A stretch of 41,861 bases of DNA from an uncultured Denitrobacterium sp. (GTDB taxonomy: Bacteria; Actinomycetota; Coriobacteriia; Coriobacteriales; Eggerthellaceae). Position 1 is the first letter of the stretch. Each line of letters begins with the position of its first letter. A program made the position numbers and the translations under genes. Under the pieces are notes generated by a model, which had not been told where the DNA came from, searched no databases, and worked only from the letters and a program-made list of their open reading frames with translations. Shown one piece after another: positions 1 to 8,642 of this stretch. The stretch spans positions 1-41,861 of the forward strand of contig CAJOOG010000029.1 in assembly GCA_905236045.1 (NCBI GenBank). The letters run 5' to 3'.

Positions 1-50
1 GCGGCGGCGAGGCCCTCGGGCCGAACGCGCCACCCCACGTCGTACGGCGT

Positions 51-446
51 TCAGCCCTGCCCTTTCATGCGCTTCTTGCACGCGTACATGCGCTCGTCCG
101 CCAAGCGCTCGGCCGCCTTCACGCTTCGCCCTTCCGTCTCGCTCGCCAGGGCGCAGCCATAAGCTATCCCCAATGCCCTCTCGCCGCCGACACGCACCTC
201 GACCTTCGCGTTCTTGCTCATGAAGCAGAGCGCCTCGCCGAGCGAAATATCGGGCAGATCATGCGTGAAGGTCGAGGTCCCCTGCTGGTAGGTTTCCACG
301 TCGAGCTGCGAGATGTCCACGGAGTTACCCTGTTCGTCGATCCAGCCCGCGTTGAAGTCGATCGGCTCGGCGTTCTCGCCGTAATTGGCCGAATCCCAAT
401 CGGAAAGAAGCAAGCCGCCCACGAGCAGAGCCGCCAGCACGGCCAA
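51..446 (-). pseudogene. Remnant of a membrane sensor-GGDEF protein with internal deletion
   Basis: The 131-codon frame starts with a membrane segment (residues 1-15) and an extracytoplasmic sensor-like stretch (residues ~16-86: GW..E.GN.VDIS, LPDISLGEALCFMS). It then passes at about residues 84-91 (VRVGGERA) into what looks like the last quarter of a GGDEF domain (GIAYG, then AAERLADERMYACKKRMKG). Both the transmembrane/linker part and the GGDEF catalytic core are missing, so it cannot be an active diguanylate cyclase. The first usable start in frame is a TTG at 446 with no ribosome-binding site. The frame stays open upstream, with a plausible continuation of the N-terminus (WKSDKIPLGAWFW), so the 5' end also looks damaged. 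It lies 67 bp after the surface-protein operon on the same strand. Alternative: a genuine small membrane protein. The reading as a deletion relic is inference from family layout. Confidence 0.6.
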
Positions 447-513
447 GTACAGCGCATTGGACCAGAACCATGCGCCGAGGGGAATCTTGTCCGATTTCCA
501 GGCAGCCGTGGCG

Positions 514-1182
514 CTACTCCTTCTTCCCGATGCGCCGTTTGGCGAACTGCAGCACGACTATGCCCGCTACGGCAGCTGCGACCAGGGCCGCCACGAGCGC
601 GAGGGGCGTCTCGTCGCCGGTTTTGGGCGCGACTACCAGCGATGTGCCGCTCATCGAAGTCGTCGTGGAATCCTGCCCGCGGTTCGTCACCGTCGTGACC
701 ACCTCCGAGGTGGTCTTCTCGTCGTAGAGGTTGATGAGGTACTTCCCCGCGAGCTCAGCATCGTCGCCGCTCGTGATGGTTACATCGCCGAGCTCCCCTA
801 TGACGAACTCGGTATCGGCGGCTTTCTCGTAGCCCTCCGGGGCCGAGAGCTCGCGCAAGATATAGGTCTTCTCGTCGTAGAGCACCTTGTAGACGTTCAC
901 CTGCGAGGAGCCGCTCACCCAGTCCATCATCACCGTGCCGGTCTCCTTGTCGATGATGGCCATGGTGGCGCCGGAGAGATATTCGTGCGTGTCGGCGTCG
1001 AGCTTGCCGACTTCCACCTTGGTCACCTCGTCGGAGACGCCATCCTGACCGGTGCCGCTGTCGTAGGAGTACAGCAGCACGGTATTATCCGCCCATGCCG
1101 CGCCCGCGCATATGAGCGCTATCAGGCATGCGGCCGCGATCGGAAGCAGGCGGGCGATGTTTCGCGTGGCTTTACCGGACAT
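514..1182 (-). CDS. SpaA-domain surface protein with C-terminal VAPKTG sorting signal
   Basis: This 222-residue protein has a signal peptide (residues 1-31, ending AAWAD), one SpaA/CnaB-like fold (about 52-155) and a Thr/Ser-rich linker (160-183). It ends in a cell-wall sorting signal: VAPKTG at 184-189, a hydrophobic helix (~193-213) and the basic tail KRRIGKKE. Lys60, Glu111 in RELSAPEGY and Asn151 are placed as an internal isopeptide Lys/Glu/Asn triad would be; this is inferred. The sorting motif departs from LPXTG at its first position. The start at 1182 has AAAGGAGAG eight bases upstream. It sits 20 bp after the stop of the giant adhesin gene, in an operon with a class B sortase. It is the only protein of the operon with a recognisable sorting signal, so it is the best candidate for the wall-linked base or minor subunit. 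Confidence 0.88.
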   Translation of the reverse strand: MSGKATRNIARLLPIAAACLIALICAGAAWADNTVLLYSYDSGTGQDGVSDEVTKVEVGKLDADTHEYLSGATMAIIDKETGTVMMDWVSGSSQVNVYKVLYDEKTYILRELSAPEGYEKAADTEFVIGELGDVTITSGDDAELAGKYLINLYDEKTTSEVVTTVTNRGQDSTTTSMSGTSLVVAPKTGDETPLALVAALVAAAVAGIVVLQFAKRRIGKKE

Positions 1183-1202
1183 CCTGGACTCTCCTTTTCC
1201 GC

Positions 1203-4200
1203 CTATTCGGCATCGCTGACGCGCGCATCGAACGACGCGCGATCCTCATACGACAGGCTGTAGGTGCCGACGGCATCCTTCACCACCGTGAAATACGCGC
1301 TGCGATAGGGGTCGACGGTGTGGCCCTGCGGCGCTTCGACTTCCTTGAAATAGTAGTACACGCCCTCCTCGATAGGGACATCGCGGAAGTAGATGTAGCC
1401 CTCTTCGTCGCTATCCTCCTCGCCGAGGAGCACGTCCTGGCCGGTGGAGCTGGCACGGTAGAGCGCGTAGGTGGCGCCGGAGAGGCCCTCGCCCCCATCG
1501 CGGCTGGTCTTGCGGACCGCAAGATCGATACCATTCACGGTGTTCACGAAGGTGGGAGAAGCGGTTATCTCGCCGTTCTGCTGGAAGATCTGCTCGGCTT
1601 GCAGCGACCCGTCGGCGCTCTGCGTCACCTTCACCGTGTAGGCCACCGTGGAGGCATCGTAGATGATCGTGCCCTCGTCGCCGGCGACCTCGCGGATGGT
1701 ATAGGTATAGGTGCCCGGCTGGGCGAAGTCGAGCAGGTCGAAGGCCACCGTGCCATCGGAGGCGTTGGTGGTCTCGTCTATCACGTTGCCCGTGGCGTCA
1801 TCGACCATCTGGAAAGTGAACTCGCCCTCGCGCAGCGTGCCGCCCGAGAGCTGCTTTTCCACTTTCGGGTCGACCTGCACCTGAGCCGCGGCCATGGACA
1901 TGGCCGAAAGGGACATGCTCGCAAATCCCATGGAGACGGTGTCGTTGTTGAAGAACACCAGGCCGCTCGGGTCGGGAACGTCCCAGACGCTGCCGTTGTA
2001 CTCGATGGCGTAGTCGGTGGCGGCGGAGAGGATGCCGTCGGCATCGGCGGACACCGTCACATGCAGGCGATACACCGCCGTATCGCCCTGCACGCTCTCG
2101 TCGGAGAGGTCGTCCTCGGACACCCGGTAGTAGTAGTCGCCCGCCGTGCGGTAGCGGATCTCGGGGAAGACGATCTGCGCCTCGGTGCCGTCGAAGGCGC
2201 CGTTTGCAACCGATATGGTGAAGGCCTGGGAGCCGTCGTCGAAGACCTCTTCACCGTCCTCGAAGGACACGCTCGTGCCGCTTCGGGGGTTGTAGTCGGC
2301 ATCGGTGGCCGTCAGCGTGAAGCCGAATTGCGCGCCTATCCGGTCGCCGAAGTACTGCTTCAGGAAGACCTGATTGCTCGCGGTCTCCACGTAGACGTTG
2401 GTCGCCGCGGCCGCCGTGGCCTCTTCCTCGCCGTCGTAGGACACCGTGGCAGAAAGGGCGCCCGAGCCGTCGTCGACGACCGTGACCACGGCCTGATGGA
2501 CGGAGCTGTCGTAGCGGATGCCGTCGAAGACGCCATCGATAGCGCCGAGGGGAACCTGCTCGGCGATATCGTAGACGTAGGTGCCCGTGGCATCGTAGTC
2601 GATCTGCCCGAACTCGCGAGTCTGGTTCTGCTTGTCGAGCGTCACCTGCGTGGTCTGGGGCAACGGCGCCCCCGCCTCGGCCGCGAGGTCGAAGGTGAAG
2701 GTATCGCCCTCGCGCCACACGCCGCCTTGCACGATCTTGCCCACGGCCAGGGTGGCCTGGGCGGATGCGGCGGAATAGACGTTGGTGAAGACGGGGACGG
2801 AGCCCGTGTCGTAGGACACCGAGGCCGAGAGCGTGCCGTCGCCGTTGTCGACGACCTCGACCGTGGCGGTGTGCTCGGAGGCATCGTAGGTCACGCCGTT
2901 CAAGGTGTAGGTGCCGTCGTCGTTTCTCTCGGCCGAGGCGGGCACGACTTCGCGGATGAAGTAGTCGTAGGTGCCCGGCTGGTCGAAGGCGATGGCGTCG
3001 AAGCGGGCCGTGGGCGCGGCTGCGGTGGCGCTGGCCGTGCGATTGTTGTCAGCGGGGGTGGGTGCGCCGCCCTGCGCTTCCATGACGAACTGGAAGACGT
3101 CGTCCTCGCGCCAATCGCGCCCTTGCAGGGCCTTGGTCGCTTCGAGCGTGGCGGTGGTGGCCGAAGTGCGATAGGTGTTCGTGATGACGAGGCTCTCCGC
3201 GCCCGCATAGCTTACCTGCGTGGGCAGCGTGCCATCGGCTTCGGGCTCGCCGACGGTGACGACCACCTCGTAGGTCTCGGGGTCGTAGGTGATGCCGTCG
3301 AGCACGTTACCCTGCGCGGCATCGGGCACGACCTCGTTGATGGTGTAGCGGTACGTGCCGGGAAGCCGATAGGCAATCTGCCCGAAGGAGGCCACGGGAT
3401 CGGTCTGCGTGGCCTGGGCGAGAGCCGTCTGCCCCGTGGCGCCGTCGGGCAGAGGCGCACCGTCTGTCGAAGTCAGGGCGAAGTCGAAGGAGGAGGCAGA
3501 GCCCCATTCGTTGATGCTCTTGGTCACCTGCACCGATGCGCTACCCGAGGCGAAATACGTGTTCGCGAAAGCAAGCGCCTGCGCGTTGTCGCTGGCCGAG
3601 ATGGCGAGCGTGCCGTCGCCGTTGTCGGCAACGTCCACGGTAACCGTGTAAATCTGCTCATCCGAGCTCACGCCCGCGACCGTGCTGGCGTCCTCGGAGA
3701 CGGAGTAGGTATGCGTGCCCGCATCCTGCAGGGTGTAGTCGATCGGCGTGAAGGCGATCGTGCCGTCTGCCGCATTCTGCCCGGTAGCGACGACCTGGCC
3801 GTTTTCCGTCACGCTGAAGTTGAAGACATCGGCGTCGGTCATGTCGCGCCCGAGAAGGGTCTTATCTCCGGCGAAGGCGATGCTGCCCGAGGCGTCGTAG
3901 GCATTGACGAAGTCGGCCGTGCCGCCTTCCACGCCGTCCACGGACACCTCGGTGCTCAGCGTGCCGTCGCCGTTGTCGGACACTTCGACCCGCACGTTGC
4001 GCACCGCGCTCGTATCGTAGGAGACGCCCCGCAGCACCGAGACCCCCTCCCCGCTTGCGAGCGAGCCCGCAGGCGCATTCTCGCGCACGGTGTAATAGTG
4101 CGTGCCCACATCTTCAAGACCGTACTGGAAGAGCGGATAGTCGATGGCCCCCGTCGCCGTATCGGCTGCCACGACGTACTCGATGGCGCCACCTTCGGCA

Positions 4201-7200
4201 TCCTGCAGGACAGCCCCTTCGGCATCGACCTCGGTCACGGTGAAGCTGAACTCATCGTCTGAGGTCATAGCGCGCCCGGTCAGCGTCTTCGAGCCTTCGA
4301 AAGTAGCGCTGCCCTGCGCTTCGTAAGTGTTGACGAAGAGTGCGTCCGCCGCACCGTAGGCACAGGTGGCCTCGAGCGCGCCCGCACCCGTGTCGACGAC
4401 GGTGACGGTGACGGGCAGCCGCTTGTCGTCGTAGGCGATGCCGCCTTGCGTGGTGCCGGCCCCCGCTTCCTCGATGACGTAGGAGAACTGGCGCGAGGAG
4501 GCGTAGGAGCCATCGGCGTTGGCCAGGTCCTCCATGCTGTAGGTGATGGGTTGGAACGTGACCGCGCCGTTGGCGGCGTTGGCGGCCGTCTGCAACTCTG
4601 CGCCGTCCCCGTCGAGCAGGCGGAAGCTGAACTGGTCCGCCTGCAACGCGGCGCCCCGCAGTTCCTTGGCGGCCGAGAAGACGACCTGGCCCGAGGCCTC
4701 GTAGGCGTTGGCGAAGTCGAAGGACTTATCCTCGCTGGTTATCTCGGCTGCGAGCGTGCCGTCGCCGCCCGCATCGGAGACTTTCACGGTCACGTAATAG
4801 TTCGTGCCATCGTAGAGATAGGCCCCATTGCGCCACTTGCCGTTCTGGGCCTGCACAGCGCCCTCGGGGATGATCTCGCGCACGATATAGTGGTGCTCCC
4901 CCACATCGGAGAGCGCATAGTCGATCCTATCGAACGCGATGCTGCCGGCGGCGCCGGTCGTGCCATGGCCCACGACCGCGTTGCCATCGTCCACATCGAG
5001 GATCTCGTAGGAGAAAAGCGCCGCGTTCTCTGCGGTTATCTGCTGGCCTTCCAGGGTCTTGGTGCCCGTAAAGACGATGTTTCCCTCGGCCCGATAGCTG
5101 TTGGTGAAGGAGATCGGCTCATCTGAGGTCACCTGGGCCTCGAGCTTGCCGTCCTGGTCCTTCACGACGACCTGCACCTTCTTGACCGTCTTGTCGTAGA
5201 CGATGCCGCCCGCGGAGCCCTCGGTCTCCTTGACCACGTAATAGTAGGTGCCCTGGTCGGCGTAGGAGATCTCGTCGAAGGAGAAGGCGCCCTGGGCGTC
5301 GTTGGTCGCCTCGTCGATGAGCTTGCCCGTGGTGACGAAATCGGCCGTGGACTCGTAGAGCCCGAAGGTGAACTCGCCCTCGGACAGATCGTGGTTCTCG
5401 AGCGCCTTGGTGCCCCCGATGCGCGCCGTCGTGCCCTCGGGCCGATAGTCGTTCTCGAAGACCGCCTCCGCGGCGCCATAGTCCACATCGGCGCGCAGTC
5501 CGCCCGTATCTTGGTCAACCGAGACATCGACCGTGACGGTGTAGGACCGCGCATCGTATTGCACGCCGGTCTCGTCGCCCGCCACTTCGGAGAGGGTATA
5601 GCGATACTGGCCGATCTGCCCGTATTCGATTTCCTTGAAGGAAACCGCGCCCTGGGCGTCGTTCGTGGCGGATGCACTGTAGCCTTCGGTGCTCGTGCCC
5701 TGCACACCCTCCAGCTTGAAGGTGAACTCCCTCGCCTCTAACGTGCGGCCGGAGAGGGTTTTGCGAGCCTCTATCTTAGCCGTCGTCTTCTGACGGGTGT
5801 AGGTGTTGGTAACTTCCACGGTCGCGCTCTGCCCCGCACCGATTGCGACCTTGCCGCCCTCCACGCTGTAAGAGGTCTCCACACTGTAGCCTCCCGCCTG
5901 CGCGTTGGCCTCTACGACCGTGTACTCGCCGACGGCGAGCCCCTCCAGGGTGAGGGAGCCCTGCGTCATGTCGGCGTAGGTGAAGCTCATAGAATAGCCA
6001 TCGGGTCCGGATACGGTGAAGGAGATGGCGGCTTTCTGCTCGTCGCTCAGATCGGCGGCGTCCCCCGCGAAGGTCTTCTTCACGACCAGCGAACCCGTGC
6101 TCGACACCCAATCGCTCGCATTCGCGACGGCCACCGTCGCCGTATGCTCCGAATCCTGGTCAGTTATGCCCACCTTGTGGATCTCGCTGCCCCCGCGGAT
6201 AACCGTCTTCGCGATGGCCTGCCCGGAGGCGACGTTGCCGTATTTGATCGTGGCGGCGGGGGCGAAGATGATCCCGGAGGTGTTGCCCGTGAGCTGCACC
6301 AAACCCGAGAAGGGCACGAAGGCCCCGCCTTCCCGCTGCACGAGGTTGATTATCATATGGTTCGCCAGGTAGTTGTCGAAGGTGCCGTTGGTCTGCGTGC
6401 CGTCGACGATGAGGTTATCGATGTCATAAGAGGAAAGTCCCGTGCAATCCACGTTGACGACCAGGTAATCACCCGAGGACTTGAACGAGCTCAGGAATCC
6501 GGAACCGTCGTTTACGTGCGTGTATCCTGCCGCCGAGAGGCTGCTCGAGAGCTGATGGGTGGTCCCCTGCACGGGCCACCAGACCTGTGCGGCGCCCGCT
6601 TCCCCGCTCACGTTGATGACGTAGGTCTTGCTGCCGTCGCCGTTGTCGTTGCCCGAGGCGCTCGAGGAGGCCCCGGCGAGCTGGGTGGAGAAGGACGCGA
6701 GGCGCTCCATCTCCAAAGCGACCCTGTTCTGCTCGGCCGTGTAGGTGACATACTGGGAGGGCGCGGTGAAGCCGGAATCGCGCAGCACCGACCACGTGCC
6801 GTTTTCGACATGGACGATCAGCTGGTCGCCGTTCTGCCCCCCGAAGGCGTCGTCGAAGGCCTCGCCGAGCTCCATCGGCCCGCCGAAGGGGTTGCTGGTC
6901 GTGGCGTAGGCGACATTGTTCGTGCCGTCGAGCACATGGGACTGGATGTCGGCCAAGCTGGAGGAGTCGTTGACGGAACCGTCGGTGAGATACACCTTGC
7001 CCAGATAGCTCGCGAGCGTGGTGGCCGCCACGTAGTTGCCGGGCACCTCGTTGGAAACCGAGCCGTTGGCGCTGGTGTAGGTGACCGTGTAATCGCCCGC
7101 GGTCTCGCCCTGGGAGATGCGGTTGCCCTGCGCATCGAGCTCGTAGACGAAAAGCGACCCGCTGCGCGCCGCGTTCTGCAGGGTGGAATCGCCCTGCACG

Positions 7201-8615
7201 TCGATGACCGCAGAACCGCTGCCGCCGCTCGTGGTGATGCTCGTCTGGGTCAGCAGGGTGCCGGACTTATCGAAGACGCCGAAGGAGAAGGTGCCGTCCG
7301 TGCCGTTCGTGACCGTCTTCTCGATGGTGAAGCTCTTGAGCATGTTGTAGGTGTAGATGTTGCCGAGGGCGTTGAGCTGCGTGGCGCCGTTGGTGTAGTA
7401 GTTGTCGACGGCGATGTTGCCCTCGACGTGATCGGTGTTGGTGAAGTTCTCCGCGAAGACCGCGTAGTCGGCGGCCTTGCCGAGCCCCTGCACGATGCCT
7501 TCGGCGGTAATCGGGTTGCTGCCGGACCAGGCCATGGTCACGCCCGTCTGCGAGATGGAGAAGACGCTGAAGTCCTCGGAGCTGAACGAGACGGTCTCGC
7601 CATCGGCATCCGCAGAGACCCCCTCTGCGCTCTCGACGGAAACGTCGGAGGCGGAGATGCCGGTGGCCTTGGCCGTGGTGCCGGCGGAGCGAACCAGCTC
7701 ATCGCCGAGGGCGAGGTGGTTCACCTCCACTTCCCCCTCGGTCTGCGCGGTGGCGCCGAGGGTTGCGGAGAGCTGGTCCTGCTTGAACTTCATCTCGATG
7801 GCGACCGAACCTGCCGCAGGCTCGTATTCCCAGCCCTCGTAGAGGAAGGCGATGTCGTAGAGCAGAGTATTCTGGTCAGTGTAGCGCGCGTCGGAGGAAT
7901 CTCCCCCGTTCAGCGCCGTCATGTAGGCCTCGTAGTTGTAGCCATCGGTGTCCGCCTTCACCGGCGTCACCTTGAATTCGGCCGCGTCGGGCACGGCCGT
8001 CGCGTCGGCGAGTGTGGCCGTCACCGTCACGCTGGAGTCCTCGTAGGTATAGACCGTGCGGGTCCCCTTCGCCGCCTCGGCGCTGGCCTTGTCGGTGAAT
8101 GCGCTCTCGGTGCCCGCATCCTCGATCGGGGTGGCCACCTCCTCGGAAGTCTGCGTGGCGATCTTCTCCGCCTGCGCCTTTATGACGAGGCCCGCCTGCA
8201 CATACTGGGCATCGACGGTATAGGAGCCGGAGGCGTCCGGGGCGAGCTCCACGGACTTCCCGCCCGTGACTATGCTCACCTCCGAGAGCTCGTAGCCCAC
8301 GGCGGCCGACACGTTGAACTGCAGCTTCTCCTTCTCGGGAACCGAGAGCGTGCTCGCGTTCTGCGTGACCACCTGCTTCGCGTAGGTAAGATAGACGCCG
8401 TCGAGGTCGAGCGCCACGTCGACGTCGGAGTCCTCGTTGCCCGCCGTCGATACCGTCTTCTCCGCAGCCGACGTCTTGCCAAAGGAGGCATCGGCGGCAT
8501 TATCCGCCAAGCCCACGGCCGCCTGCATCAGCACGAGCAGCAAGGCGATGCCGATGGCGGCGAACACCTGGACGAACGCGCCGGCGTGTTTCGCAGTGCG
8601 AGGATTCTCGTTCAT
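1203..8615 (-). CDS. Giant adhesin/pilin: choice-of-anchor-A head, 11 isopeptide repeats, SpaA tail
   Basis: This ~2,470-residue secreted protein begins with a signal peptide (hydrophobic IGIALLLVLMQAAVG, cleavage near GLADNA). A ~330-residue N-terminal region follows, then a choice-of-anchor-A-like domain (~370-835; VEGNIAVDNYYT, SGIIFAPAATI) and a Cna-B/DUF5979-like domain (~838-945). Next are 11 tandem Spy0128/FctA-type pilin domains (~945-2365) and a final SpaA domain (~2365-2470; EEGVYYYFKEVEAPQG). It ends ARVSDAE with no LPXTG-like motif and no membrane helix. I place the start at the ATG at 8615, with GGGAAAG upstream; a GTG at 8624 is in frame. It lies between the stalk-protein gene (27 bp upstream) and the VAPKTG protein (20 bp downstream). 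Such repeats form rigid, protease-resistant shafts; a role in adhesion is inferred. How it stays on the cell is not evident. Confidence 0.9.
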   Translation of the reverse strand: MNENPRTAKHAGAFVQVFAAIGIALLLVLMQAAVGLADNAADASFGKTSAAEKTVSTAGNEDSDVDVALDLDGVYLTYAKQVVTQNASTLSVPEKEKLQFNVSAAVGYELSEVSIVTGGKSVELAPDASGSYTVDAQYVQAGLVIKAQAEKIATQTSEEVATPIEDAGTESAFTDKASAEAAKGTRTVYTYEDSSVTVTATLADATAVPDAAEFKVTPVKADTDGYNYEAYMTALNGGDSSDARYTDQNTLLYDIAFLYEGWEYEPAAGSVAIEMKFKQDQLSATLGATAQTEGEVEVNHLALGDELVRSAGTTAKATGISASDVSVESAEGVSADADGETVSFSSEDFSVFSISQTGVTMAWSGSNPITAEGIVQGLGKAADYAVFAENFTNTDHVEGNIAVDNYYTNGATQLNALGNIYTYNMLKSFTIEKTVTNGTDGTFSFGVFDKSGTLLTQTSITTSGGSGSAVIDVQGDSTLQNAARSGSLFVYELDAQGNRISQGETAGDYTVTYTSANGSVSNEVPGNYVAATTLASYLGKVYLTDGSVNDSSSLADIQSHVLDGTNNVAYATTSNPFGGPMELGEAFDDAFGGQNGDQLIVHVENGTWSVLRDSGFTAPSQYVTYTAEQNRVALEMERLASFSTQLAGASSSASGNDNGDGSKTYVINVSGEAGAAQVWWPVQGTTHQLSSSLSAAGYTHVNDGSGFLSSFKSSGDYLVVNVDCTGLSSYDIDNLIVDGTQTNGTFDNYLANHMIINLVQREGGAFVPFSGLVQLTGNTSGIIFAPAATIKYGNVASGQAIAKTVIRGGSEIHKVGITDQDSEHTATVAVANASDWVSSTGSLVVKKTFAGDAADLSDEQKAAISFTVSGPDGYSMSFTYADMTQGSLTLEGLAVGEYTVVEANAQAGGYSVETSYSVEGGKVAIGAGQSATVEVTNTYTRQKTTAKIEARKTLSGRTLEAREFTFKLEGVQGTSTEGYSASATNDAQGAVSFKEIEYGQIGQYRYTLSEVAGDETGVQYDARSYTVTVDVSVDQDTGGLRADVDYGAAEAVFENDYRPEGTTARIGGTKALENHDLSEGEFTFGLYESTADFVTTGKLIDEATNDAQGAFSFDEISYADQGTYYYVVKETEGSAGGIVYDKTVKKVQVVVKDQDGKLEAQVTSDEPISFTNSYRAEGNIVFTGTKTLEGQQITAENAALFSYEILDVDDGNAVVGHGTTGAAGSIAFDRIDYALSDVGEHHYIVREIIPEGAVQAQNGKWRNGAYLYDGTNYYVTVKVSDAGGDGTLAAEITSEDKSFDFANAYEASGQVVFSAAKELRGAALQADQFSFRLLDGDGAELQTAANAANGAVTFQPITYSMEDLANADGSYASSRQFSYVIEEAGAGTTQGGIAYDDKRLPVTVTVVDTGAGALEATCAYGAADALFVNTYEAQGSATFEGSKTLTGRAMTSDDEFSFTVTEVDAEGAVLQDAEGGAIEYVVAADTATGAIDYPLFQYGLEDVGTHYYTVRENAPAGSLASGEGVSVLRGVSYDTSAVRNVRVEVSDNGDGTLSTEVSVDGVEGGTADFVNAYDASGSIAFAGDKTLLGRDMTDADVFNFSVTENGQVVATGQNAADGTIAFTPIDYTLQDAGTHTYSVSEDASTVAGVSSDEQIYTVTVDVADNGDGTLAISASDNAQALAFANTYFASGSASVQVTKSINEWGSASSFDFALTSTDGAPLPDGATGQTALAQATQTDPVASFGQIAYRLPGTYRYTINEVVPDAAQGNVLDGITYDPETYEVVVTVGEPEADGTLPTQVSYAGAESLVITNTYRTSATTATLEATKALQGRDWREDDVFQFVMEAQGGAPTPADNNRTASATAAAPTARFDAIAFDQPGTYDYFIREVVPASAERNDDGTYTLNGVTYDASEHTATVEVVDNGDGTLSASVSYDTGSVPVFTNVYSAASAQATLAVGKIVQGGVWREGDTFTFDLAAEAGAPLPQTTQVTLDKQNQTREFGQIDYDATGTYVYDIAEQVPLGAIDGVFDGIRYDSSVHQAVVTVVDDGSGALSATVSYDGEEEATAAAATNVYVETASNQVFLKQYFGDRIGAQFGFTLTATDADYNPRSGTSVSFEDGEEVFDDGSQAFTISVANGAFDGTEAQIVFPEIRYRTAGDYYYRVSEDDLSDESVQGDTAVYRLHVTVSADADGILSAATDYAIEYNGSVWDVPDPSGLVFFNNDTVSMGFASMSLSAMSMAAAQVQVDPKVEKQLSGGTLREGEFTFQMVDDATGNVIDETTNASDGTVAFDLLDFAQPGTYTYTIREVAGDEGTIIYDASTVAYTVKVTQSADGSLQAEQIFQQNGEITASPTFVNTVNGIDLAVRKTSRDGGEGLSGATYALYRASSTGQDVLLGEEDSDEEGYIYFRDVPIEEGVYYYFKEVEAPQGHTVDPYRSAYFTVVKDAVGTYSLSYEDRASFDARVSDAE
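1530..5795 (-). repeat. Eleven tandem Spy0128/FctA-like isopeptide domains within the giant adhesin
   Basis: Eleven units of about 105-140 residues follow one another. Each unit opens with a lysine in a motif like TKxLxG, carries an aromatic-rich centre ending in an acidic motif such as YxxxE(V/N/D), and closes with a hydrophobic-x-Asn-x-(Tyr) strand (FENDY, FTNSY, FANAY, FVNTY, FANTY, ITNTY, FTNVY, ATNVY and others). The Lys, Glu and Asn positions correspond to the residues that form autocatalytic isopeptide bonds in streptococcal Spy0128. All 11 units keep a candidate residue at each place, although units 7, 9, 10 and 11 have diverged around the lysine or asparagine. The units are similar in pattern but not near-identical in DNA, so this is an old expansion, not a recent slippage array. 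Boundaries are approximate. Confidence 0.8.
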
Positions 8616-8642
8616 GTCAATCACTTTCCCGCAACCTCTCCG

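Noticed and set aside
1183-1202. Frameshift splitting one protein into the giant adhesin and the VAPKTG protein
   Set aside because: The small protein has its own ribosome-binding site and a complete signal peptide, so two separate genes are far more likely.
1128-4262. 1,044-codon open frame on the plus strand, and an 834-codon one at 6144-8648
   Set aside because: Both lie antisense to the giant adhesin gene. They are frame shadows caused by G+C-rich third positions; translations are low-complexity with no domains.
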